Shown one piece after another: positions 14,081 through 20,194 of a stretch of DNA of 30,290 nt. The stretch's first letter is position 1, and each line of letters begins with the position of its first letter. The position numbers were made by a program, and so were the translations under genes. The DNA is taken from IMG/VR virus record IMGVR_UViG_3300013093_000186, positions 1-30,290 of that record. One strand, written 5' to 3'. Under the pieces are notes generated by a model. The model ran no database searches, was not told where the DNA came from, and worked only from the letters and a program-made list of their open reading frames with translations. The stretch comes from a virus.

Positions 14081-14560
14081 TTAAATCTCCGGTTGTGGTG
14101 CTTGTACAGGCGCTAGTTTACCACCATATCCAACAACTGGATCGGCTTGTACTGTTGTTGGTACAATAACTGGCACGATTGGCTTTGATATTGTTGGAGA
14201 TACTGTAGGTGCTGGAGGCACATAAGTTGGTGTAGTTGGTGCTGGTGTAACTGGTGCCGGTGAAACGGATACTGGTCTTGTAGCTGCATTTATTGCCTGT
14301 GCCTTTAAGTCTTTGTCGTTACCCGCCAACATAATACCTGATAATGTACCAGTTAAAAATGTGGCAATTGGAATAATCATTTCAAAAAACTTTTGGTCAA
14401 TAGGACTAATAGCATTTAATGGCTGAGTAATAAAGATAATTGAATATAACACAACAAAAACAATACCTGTTAATGTAAGTGCTAAACAAATACCAATGAA
14501 GAATTTAAGACGAGCCATGAGCTGGTCTTCTGAGTACATGAATGGTTGATTATTTTCCAC
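14081..14560 (-). CDS. two-TM membrane protein with Pro/Thr/Val-rich tail (holin candidate)
   Basis: I choose GTG 14560 because CGGAG lies 6 bases before it; ATG 14692 lies deep in the upstream gene and lacks a ribosome binding site. From GTG the product is 159 residues: two hydrophobic segments at about 19-45 and 59-80, then NDKDLKAQ and a long Pro/Thr/Val-rich tail (97-159). Two TMs next to an endolysin make it a holin candidate, though the long tail is unusual and would suit a cell-wall-spanning or virion role. The start overlaps the Cys-rich gene by 11 bases. ATG 14539 is an alternative. Confidence 0.6.
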   Translation of the reverse strand: MENNQPFMYSEDQLMARLKFFIGICLALTLTGIVFVVLYSIIFITQPLNAISPIDQKFFEMIIPIATFLTGTLSGIMLAGNDKDLKAQAINAATRPVSVSPAPVTPAPTTPTYVPPAPTVSPTISKPIVPVIVPTTVQADPVVGYGGKLAPVQAPQPEI

Positions 14561-14837
14561 AGCTTGCTCCGTTTGGTTTACATGAAGGAAGAACAGTTTG
14601 ATTTTGCGCTGAAGTAGGTTCAGGCGCTGGCGGACCCAAACGAGGATCTCTTTGGCCTTTGAATATGTGTTCTGGACAAGTTCTTGTAACATCGCATATA
14701 GGTGGTTTACAGTCGAGGGAATCCCAGTTTTTGGGGTCTTGGCATGGATAACGAAACTGGTCGTGGCCGAAAAAGGCTAACGTCAAAGGCAAAAGGAGTA
14801 ATACTGCTGCCCAAGCAAATAGTTTTTGGTCGTGCAT
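14550..14837 (-). CDS. exported Cys-rich phage protein
   Basis: The 95-residue product has an N-terminal hydrophobic segment (about 7-22, FAWAAVLLLLPLTLAFFG) that looks like a signal peptide or anchor. A Cys-rich part follows (YPCQDPKNW, DCKPPICDVTRTCPEHIF). I recall similar proteins, with YPCQDPxNW and PPxCxVxxTC, in cyanophages and other marine myoviruses; their role is unknown. The start overlaps the endolysin stop by one base (TAATG). Location and export signal suggest an envelope or lysis-related role. Confidence 0.7.
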   Translation of the reverse strand: MHDQKLFAWAAVLLLLPLTLAFFGHDQFRYPCQDPKNWDSLDCKPPICDVTRTCPEHIFKGQRDPRLGPPAPEPTSAQNQTVLPSCKPNGASCGK

Positions 14838-15460
14838 TAAGATCCTAAAATTTGTTTAATGTGGTTAAATTTTTCTGTCCTATCAGCCAAACCAATATCA
14901 CCGCCATTAATAACTTTAGTCATCTTAACAATATCACCTGCATCAGCAATTGCATTTAGGTTGTTTGTTTCCCAAAACCAACAAGCAGATTGTAATGCAC
15001 CTTCAAAAGTTTGCATATATTCTGATGCTTCTTCGGGAGTAATTTCAATACTAGAAGCGAACCAAGTATAGTTCTCTTTGCCAGTAATTTGAATGGCACC
15101 ACGGCCACAATATTTGTAACCATCACCAGATGCTTCATCACCGTTACCCATACGATTAGCATAAACCTTATTGGCGATTGCTTCTTGTTTGTTTGGTTTA
15201 GCACAATATTCATTGGCTAATTCAATGGTCGGAAAATACTTACGAAATATTTTAGTCAAAGATTCTGGTCTATAATTCAGATTTTCTTTGAGTGATGTGA
15301 ACCCATTAGATTCGTGTACACATTGTGCTAAGAATCCTGCAATTCTTGCTGGTGTGTTAATCTCGTAGTCAGGTAGTAATTTAGATAATACTTGGTACCA
15401 ATGATCCAAATAAGGATTTTTTGGTATAATTTGTTTCAGCTGGTCTTTTGTGAGTTGCAT
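14837..15460 (-). CDS. GH19 (chitinase-like) endolysin
   Basis: The 207-residue protein should cleave peptidoglycan glycan strands at lysis. The glycosyl hydrolase 19 pattern is clear: catalytic E50 in AQCVHESNGF, second acid E59 in LKENLNYRPE, then GYKYCGRGAIQITGKENY (114-131) and KVINGGDIGLADR. GH19 lysozymes of this size are common phage endolysins. No signal peptide is present, so a holin or pore is needed for release. GAGGA lies before ATG 15460. It is followed by the membrane genes and preceded by spanins, forming a full lysis cassette. Confidence 0.9.
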   Translation of the reverse strand: MQLTKDQLKQIIPKNPYLDHWYQVLSKLLPDYEINTPARIAGFLAQCVHESNGFTSLKENLNYRPESLTKIFRKYFPTIELANEYCAKPNKQEAIANKVYANRMGNGDEASGDGYKYCGRGAIQITGKENYTWFASSIEITPEEASEYMQTFEGALQSACWFWETNNLNAIADAGDIVKMTKVINGGDIGLADRTEKFNHIKQILGS

Positions 15461-15467
15461 TTTATCC

Positions 15468-15677
15468 TCATACTAGTGTTTGCGCTAATTGTATCGCTCC
15501 CATCAAAATAGCATGATATTCATCGTTTTGAGCCAACTGATCTGCATTGGCACTTATTCTTGCAACAATATTCATATCGTTGACTAATTCTTTGTATTCC
15601 TCAGCTGTCAATTGTCCTTCATTATATAATTGCTGATATCCTTGAGCCTGAATAGCTAAATCTTGTATTGCGGTCAT
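15468..15677 (-). CDS. hypothetical helical protein (69 aa)
   Basis: The product is 69 residues, almost entirely helical and acidic (YNEGQLTAEEYKELVNDM, then AQNDEYHAILMGAIQLAQTL), in a helix-turn-helix hairpin style with no basic surface. GGAGGTG lies 7 bases before ATG 15677, one of the strongest ribosome binding sites in the window, and the start overlaps the lipoprotein gene (ATGA). High expression is likely. No family is recognised. It lies inside the lysis block. Confidence 0.75.
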   Translation of the reverse strand: MTAIQDLAIQAQGYQQLYNEGQLTAEEYKELVNDMNIVARISANADQLAQNDEYHAILMGAIQLAQTLV

Positions 15678-16033
15678 CTTGGTTCACCTCCAATTACTTT
15701 TTGTATTTCTTCTGCTGACTTTGTTATGGTATTTAGTTTTAATTTACAGTAAGTTTCATTAAGTGTAACTTTCTGATGAATCTCATCCACCAAAGTAAAT
15801 AGATCGGTATTCATCTTAATTGTTAAATCATTATATGGTAAATATTGACTATAATTCTTTAACTCTAGTGCTGACTCATATAATGTCTGTACACCATCTT
15901 TAGTACAATTCTTCAATTCAGCTTGAGTACGAATCTTATTAACCAAACCATATTCGTTACTATCATAATGTGCAACTAATAGAATAGAACAACCTGATAG
16001 TAATGCTACAACACTTAATATTAGTCTTTTCAT
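15674..16033 (-). CDS. lipoprotein in the lysis block
   Basis: The 119-residue product starts with a lipoprotein signal: MKRLILSVVALLSGC, where LLSGC is the lipobox and C15 the lipidated residue, followed by Ser (outer-membrane sorting likely). The mature part is mainly helical with two further Cys (C43, C96). It directly follows the i-spanin gene with an ATGA overlap and has AAAAGGA 7 bases upstream. A role as an additional envelope or superinfection-exclusion protein is possible; it is not Pro-rich, so it is not the o-spanin. Confidence 0.75.
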   Translation of the reverse strand: MKRLILSVVALLSGCSILLVAHYDSNEYGLVNKIRTQAELKNCTKDGVQTLYESALELKNYSQYLPYNDLTIKMNTDLFTLVDEIHQKVTLNETYCKLKLNTITKSAEEIQKVIGGEPR

Positions 16034-16593
16034 GGATTAATCCTTTTTTGTTCTTTCAACCACATTTGAACACCAGTCATTTTGTCTGCAAGTTCGTGGT
16101 AGAGTTCGTAGTTGTCTGCAATGGTTTTTTCAACGTCAGAGAGTGCAATTCCGGAACTGGCTCCAGCCACTCCTTCGGAAAGTCCGGAAACGGAACCTTT
16201 TGCGGAGTTGTTGTGCACCCGGACAAAAGACTCAGGTACATCACACATATGGTCATCAGCGGTAGTAATTTCTTTAACGATTTCATCATGGATTATCCTA
16301 TCTTGGATTACTTTATCGTGTATATATTTAACAACTTCTTGTGTGACAACTTTTTGTTCTACTATAGTTTTTTCTACTTCTGCTTTAGCATTTATTAAAA
16401 TATCTTGCCGGCCGTCAATATAAAATCCAGTTCCAAAAATAATAATTGCTAGCAATCTTATCGGTAGTCTGTACAAGAAAGGAATTAATTTATTAAAAAG
16501 TCCTTCTAGTACAAAGAGCACTACTCCCACTCCGACTATTGCCCATGGCACCCAAGTTGGTAATAGACCTAAAAGCCAATTCACTGAAAACAT
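16030..16593 (-). CDS. i-spanin (Rz-like)
   Basis: The 187-residue protein has two adjacent hydrophobic segments at about 15-32 and 36-58, a coiled-coil-prone helix (66-112, rich in Val, Ile, Lys, Glu and Asp), a HMCDVPESFVRVHN segment, and a charged C-terminus. Together with a lipoprotein encoded inside it in the +1 frame, this is the typical Rz architecture that bridges inner and outer membrane to fuse them at lysis. Two TMs rather than one is unusual. AAGG lies 8 bases before ATG. The DNA of the shared region (about 16100-16230) is visibly richer in GC than the rest, as expected for dual coding. Confidence 0.8.
   Translation of the reverse strand: MFSVNWLLGLLPTWVPWAIVGVGVVLFVLEGLFNKLIPFLYRLPIRLLAIIIFGTGFYIDGRQDILINAKAEVEKTIVEQKVVTQEVVKYIHDKVIQDRIIHDEIVKEITTADDHMCDVPESFVRVHNNSAKGSVSGLSEGVAGASSGIALSDVEKTIADNYELYHELADKMTGVQMWLKEQKRINP
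16077..16289 (-). CDS. o-spanin (Rz1-like lipoprotein) embedded in the i-spanin gene
   Basis: The 70-residue frame lies wholly inside the Rz-like gene in the +1 frame. It starts MMKSLKKLLPLMTICVMYLS, has lipobox LLSGC (C25 lipidated), and its mature 46 residues start Pro-rich (TTTPQKVPFPDFPKEWLEPV) and end Thr/Asn-rich. This is the hallmark of Rz1 o-spanins. AGGA lies 6 bases before ATG 16289, so the embedded frame has its own ribosome binding site. It would sit in the outer membrane and pair with the i-spanin. Confidence 0.85.
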   Translation of the reverse strand: MMKSLKKLLPLMTICVMYLSLLSGCTTTPQKVPFPDFPKEWLEPVPELHSLTLKKPLQTTTNSTTNLQTK

Positions 16594-16595
16594 TT

Positions 16596-16802
16596 TTATG
16601 CCTTCGGTGGTTTACGATTAACCATTCCCAATAGAATTGGACTTCTCTTCCGTTTTTTCATGTTGACACCAGGTTCACTTTGATTACTTTTAGGTCCTTG
16701 TGCTCCGATACCAGCAACACCTACGGTTGTGGTTGTTGGACCGGCAGAACCTACAGCTGCAGCTCCACCATCCTCTGTTACGAATTGTTTGAACGATTTC
16801 AT
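16596..16802 (-). CDS. small head-associated candidate with MKSFKQFVTE leader
   Basis: ATG 16802 overlaps the stop of the DUF6321-like gene by one base (TAATG) and gives 68 residues. A GTG at 16814 is possible but less attractive. The product begins MKSFKQFVTEDGGAAAVGSA, then a Gly/Ala/Thr/Pro-rich disordered part, and ends basic (MKKRKRSPILLGMVNRKPPK). The first ten residues follow the pattern of the T4 internal-protein targeting leader (MKTYQEFIAE) with a potential V-T-E cleavage point. A virion-internal role is inferred. Confidence 0.65.
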   Translation of the reverse strand: MKSFKQFVTEDGGAAAVGSAGPTTTTVGVAGIGAQGPKSNQSEPGVNMKKRKRSPILLGMVNRKPPKA

Positions 16803-17500
16803 TAACAGTTCCACTTTCTTAAAGCTAGTGCTTTACGTGTTGGTTTACCATTTGGTTTCTTCATCGGACCTTTTACACCACCCATACGAGCACAGAAAGA
16901 CTTTCTACGATTTGCGGCTTTAGAACCTGGTTTTAGTTTTGATGGCTTTGTTGTTACTGCCATACTCAACTTAGAACCTGGATGTTCTCTACGATAAGAA
17001 GCAATACCTTTGCGATTCAAACCACCTTCGGGATCTTTACCTGCACTTCTTTGCCATGCGGCTGATTCGTATAGTTCTTCGTCTGATACGTCATCAAGGT
17101 CTTCCCAAATAACTTCAGGATCAATCTTATTAACTTCTGCAATCTCCATGACCAGTTCTTCAACGAGGTCAAACATTACATCAGGATTGTGTTCTTCTTT
17201 GAGTTCGCTACGCATATAATTGGCAACAGTCATAATATAATCTTCTGCCAATGTAATCTTAGACTCAACCCATTCAGGCAAATCTGTTTTCTCACCAATC
17301 AAGTCCATCATTTCTTGTGCATTGTGCATGATGGTCTTTAATTGATTAACTGCCATATATGGATCAGAGTATTCTGGATCTTTAGCTTCTGTAACTTCTT
17401 CTTTTGTACAGCTACCAGGTGAGTATGGTTCTTTACCGGGTACAGGTTTGTATCCAGTCCAGCATCTACCTTTTTCTCTAATTTGTTTGAATGTTTTCAT
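16802..17500 (-). CDS. conserved phage protein with Cys/Lys-rich C-terminus (DUF6321-like)
   Basis: The 232-residue protein has an MKTFKQIREK leader, then GRCWTGYKPVPGKEPYSPGS. A helical acidic middle (about 48-140: VNQLKTIMHNAQEMMDLI, LPEWVESKITLAEDYI) follows. The basic C-terminus contains GGLNRKGIASYRREHPGSKL and SFCARMGGVKGPMKKPNGKP and ends RKALALRKWNC. That C-terminal domain is conserved in many marine phages and is, I believe, DUF6321; the middle domain also recurs among them. Function unknown. The leader ends in I-R-E, like a prohead protease site. The start overlaps the upstream gene in ATGA; the ribosome binding site is weak. Confidence 0.8.
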   Translation of the reverse strand: MKTFKQIREKGRCWTGYKPVPGKEPYSPGSCTKEEVTEAKDPEYSDPYMAVNQLKTIMHNAQEMMDLIGEKTDLPEWVESKITLAEDYIMTVANYMRSELKEEHNPDVMFDLVEELVMEIAEVNKIDPEVIWEDLDDVSDEELYESAAWQRSAGKDPEGGLNRKGIASYRREHPGSKLSMAVTTKPSKLKPGSKAANRRKSFCARMGGVKGPMKKPNGKPTRKALALRKWNC

Positions 17501-17883
17501 ATTTTGCTTAATATCTCTGCGACATTTCCATCTAGTTGTATATCTGATGATCTGATATTCTTTCCATTAATACCATATACCATCTCTGGCATCAAATTCA
17601 AATAACTTAAGAAAGTCTTAAGTATATCATAATCTCTATCATCTATTTTATAGAATAATATTCTTGCCATATTTTCTGGTCCAAAAACATTATTCAATAA
17701 TATAATGTGATTTAGAATCAGTCTTTCTTTTAGTGACTTAGTAACTTTATATCTTCTAAACAGTCTTTTCAGATACTTAGTTCTTTTTATATCACCTTCA
17801 AATTCTGATTGAATACAATGTGGTGACGTATAGCATTTAGCCGCATACATCATAAAATTTTCATCATTCAAATCATCAAACAT
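17497..17883 (-). CDS. conserved T4-like phage protein (128 aa)
   Basis: The product MFDDLNDENFMMYAAKCYTS and onward has a helical middle (YLKRLFRRYKVTKSLKERLI), NHIILLNNVFGPE, and ILKTFLSYLNLMPEMV, ending in VAEILSKI. I know this family as small conserved proteins of T4-like cyanophages and pelagiphages (perhaps DUF7207), located near structural genes, function unknown. No Shine-Dalgarno precedes ATG 17883; a UUCG hairpin ends 9 bases upstream. It overlaps the next gene by ATGA. Its translation signal is therefore odd. Confidence 0.75.
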   Translation of the reverse strand: MFDDLNDENFMMYAAKCYTSPHCIQSEFEGDIKRTKYLKRLFRRYKVTKSLKERLILNHIILLNNVFGPENMARILFYKIDDRDYDILKTFLSYLNLMPEMVYGINGKNIRSSDIQLDGNVAEILSKI

Positions 17884-17892
17884 ATTTTAAAT

Positions 17893-17910
17893 ATGGGGCC
17901 GAAGCCCCAT
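17893..17910 (-). terminator. UUCG-loop hairpin, probable terminator
   Basis: On the minus strand ATGGGGC-TTCG-GCCCCAT forms a perfect 7-bp stem with a very stable UUCG tetraloop. It begins 3 bases after the stop of the Asn-rich structural gene and is followed by ATTTAAAAT. The U-run is short, so it may be a partial terminator or an RNA-stability hairpin protecting the abundant upstream message. Confidence 0.75.
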
Positions 17911-17913
17911 TCG

Positions 17914-18585
17914 TTATACTCCAGCGTAGTATGTGTTAGCGTTACTTGTATTACCAGAAATTGTATTAGCAATCGTAATTGCTGCAGAATTTGCGAATAT
18001 AACTAAGCATTCTGTTTGTACACGACCAGCACGGCCGCCAGTAAATGTTGTAATTTTATTCCAACCAACGTGAGCAATTGATGCACCACTATTTGATAAA
18101 TTTGCTGATGTGTATTGAGCACCATTAGCAAAAACAGCATTAGCAGCACGAGTCGATGTAACCAATACAGTATCTTGGTTATAATTTGCTTCATACGGAT
18201 GATATGTATTTGCTACGATAGCTTTGTCAAATTCTACGGTAAATGTATTAGTTACTGTATTAAATAAATTATTTGATAAAGTAATTGTGTTACCGCTTGT
18301 TGAAGAAACTGTAGTGTTTGATGCAAAAAATCCAGGAACACCGTTACCTGATTGGCCGCCACTGTTCTTGTCTGTACCATTTGCCCAAAGGTAAATGTAT
18401 TGTCCTGCTGTTATACCGATATTGGCTACGTTATTAGCACCACCATCGGAATATACAACAGAAATAATATTATTACCTGCTGTGTTTCCACTAAAAACCT
18501 TTAATTGTACATTTTCTCTCACTTGTCTCAAGTAAGGGAACTTTGGTTTTGCGTTATTGTTGTCGTTATTTGACCATGCTGACAT
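17914..18585 (-). CDS. Asn-rich virion structural protein
   Basis: The 223-residue protein starts MSAWSNNDNNNAKPKFPYLR, then VRENVQLKVFSGNTAGNNII, and is dominated by Asn, Thr, Ser, Gly and Ala in short beta-like segments, with few Lys or Glu. Similar proteins with an SAWSNNDN...KPKFP opening appear, as I recall, among structural proteins of T4-like marine phages; they may decorate the head or tail. The composition contrasts strongly with the Lys/His-rich genes beside it. AGGAG lies 8 bases before ATG 18585, and a stable hairpin follows the stop, both fitting high expression. Confidence 0.7.
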   Translation of the reverse strand: MSAWSNNDNNNAKPKFPYLRQVRENVQLKVFSGNTAGNNIISVVYSDGGANNVANIGITAGQYIYLWANGTDKNSGGQSGNGVPGFFASNTTVSSTSGNTITLSNNLFNTVTNTFTVEFDKAIVANTYHPYEANYNQDTVLVTSTRAANAVFANGAQYTSANLSNSGASIAHVGWNKITTFTGGRAGRVQTECLVIFANSAAITIANTISGNTSNANTYYAGV

Positions 18586-18617
18586 ATTATTATCTCCTAT
18601 TGATAAGGTGTTATCTG

Positions 18618-20186
18618 TTATTTATTCTTTTTGTCACCCTTGGATCCGTTAGGATCTGGTTGACCGGGACGTGGATTCTTCATAATAGGGTCAATTTCAA
18701 TATCATTTCTAGGTTCACCGGTTAGTGTAGTACCACCGGTTAGAATTGCCGCAGCTTGTGGAGTTTTATTATCACCAACTTTTGGTTTCTTATCATCAAT
18801 TGATTTCAATTTAGGTATTTTTCCATAAGATGCTGATTTATCATCTTTTTCATGGTCATACATATCTTCCATCATCTTTTTCTTACGTATGGCTTTAATT
18901 TTCTGAGCCATAGATTCCGGCACTGGAACTCCTTTGATTGCAGCCATTGGATCTCCAACATCTTCTGGAATTGGTACTTGTAAATGTGGTTCGTCTTTGT
19001 GGTCATCATTCCACTTCTTCATCAATTCTTTTTGTTTATCTTGGATATCTTGATAAACTTTATGACGTTTAGTAGCATAATCAGCCATTTTTTCGGAAGA
19101 TGTTAGTTTAGGTTTTTTAGAATCTGAAAGTATTGTACCGTCTACTGCCCATCCTTCTTGTGTTACATCAGATGTGGTTTCAAGTTTAGTTTCTCTTTTA
19201 GAAGCCATACTAAGACCTTTATCACGGCGATTCAACATACGTTTAGCAATATCACCGTACTCACCTTTAGTGTGTTTCTTCAACTCTTTTGCTTGTGACT
19301 GAGCTTTTTGCTTGTAATCACCTAAAGAAATTTCATCTAAATTTTCTTCTGTAACATTTTTTCTCTTAGCTGCTCTTGTATCTAATATGTTACTTACTCT
19401 AAAAGCTTTGTTTTTAAGGTCAAATGATTTTTTAGGTTCAGCTGTTTGAGCTTTTGCTCTTATCTTACTACGATACGATTTAAGAGTTTTATCACTTAAT
19501 CCAGTTTGTGTTGGTGCATTGAAACCTTCATCAAATGTCTCACCTTCTATTTCAACTGAATCTCCCATGTAACGACCTTGGCCATACCCTTTATTTTTAC
19601 CAAAATCTACTGATTGAGAGGAAACGTGACCTGTGGATTTTGGTTTTCCTTCCGCCTCCTTTGATCTTTTTGCATCAAGTTCATCACGTTCTTTCTTCTT
19701 CTGGTCAGTAGTAACCAATCTAGCATTAGGATTTACTTTTTTAGCAAGTCCTAAAATAGCGTTAGCATCAATCTCATCAATCTGTTCAATATCTTCTTTT
19801 CTCATTGAACCAGGAGGATTAGGTACTTCATAATGTTTTTTAGCTTTAGTGAGAGTTGCCGCACGTTTCATAGTTGGTGAAACACTCAAGTCTGTTTTAT
19901 GGTCAACACCAGTACCAGTATGCTTAGTAGTCAAATCTTCATTGAAATGTTGTCTCTGCCACATTTTGAATTGATTAGATTTGGAATGTGCAACTTTAAT
20001 ATTTTTTGGTGTATGTTTTGGATCGAAACCTCTAGACAACAAATACTTGTTTAAATTAGGTGATTCTGATATTTTGTTCTGAGCAGACCACGGCTCCATA
20101 GGATCTGTACCACCAACTTTTTGTTCCGGTGCTGCAGTCTTAGGACGTTTGATAATATCTAAAAGTTTTTTTGCTTTCGGTGTCAT
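18618..20186 (-). CDS. long charged phage protein with LDE motifs, head-internal candidate
   Basis: The 522-residue protein is basic, low in hydrophobic residues and probably mostly disordered. It contains EDIEQIDEIDANAIL, VEIEGETFDEGF and ENLDEISLGDYKQKAQSQAK followed by a helical part ending KGLSMASKR. The NLDEISLGDY/KGLxMAxK unit is one I remember from many marine myoviruses. I-D-E and L-D-E fit the [LI]-x-E sites cut by T4-type prohead proteases. AAGGA is 6-7 bases before ATG 20186. A role as a processed internal or core protein is inferred. No enzyme domain is seen. Confidence 0.7.
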   Translation of the reverse strand: MTPKAKKLLDIIKRPKTAAPEQKVGGTDPMEPWSAQNKISESPNLNKYLLSRGFDPKHTPKNIKVAHSKSNQFKMWQRQHFNEDLTTKHTGTGVDHKTDLSVSPTMKRAATLTKAKKHYEVPNPPGSMRKEDIEQIDEIDANAILGLAKKVNPNARLVTTDQKKKERDELDAKRSKEAEGKPKSTGHVSSQSVDFGKNKGYGQGRYMGDSVEIEGETFDEGFNAPTQTGLSDKTLKSYRSKIRAKAQTAEPKKSFDLKNKAFRVSNILDTRAAKRKNVTEENLDEISLGDYKQKAQSQAKELKKHTKGEYGDIAKRMLNRRDKGLSMASKRETKLETTSDVTQEGWAVDGTILSDSKKPKLTSSEKMADYATKRHKVYQDIQDKQKELMKKWNDDHKDEPHLQVPIPEDVGDPMAAIKGVPVPESMAQKIKAIRKKKMMEDMYDHEKDDKSASYGKIPKLKSIDDKKPKVGDNKTPQAAAILTGGTTLTGEPRNDIEIDPIMKNPRPGQPDPNGSKGDKKNK

Positions 20187-20194
20187 ATTATTCC

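Noticed and set aside
14561-14692. Longer N-terminus (ATG 14692) for the two-TM protein
   Set aside because: No ribosome binding site precedes it and it would overlap the Cys-rich gene by 143 bases; CGGAG is correctly spaced for GTG 14560.
18619-18626. AATAAATA near the start of the Asn-rich structural gene
   Set aside because: It is one base from the late box but is made by Asn-Lys-stop codons at the end of the upstream gene; not enough to call a promoter.
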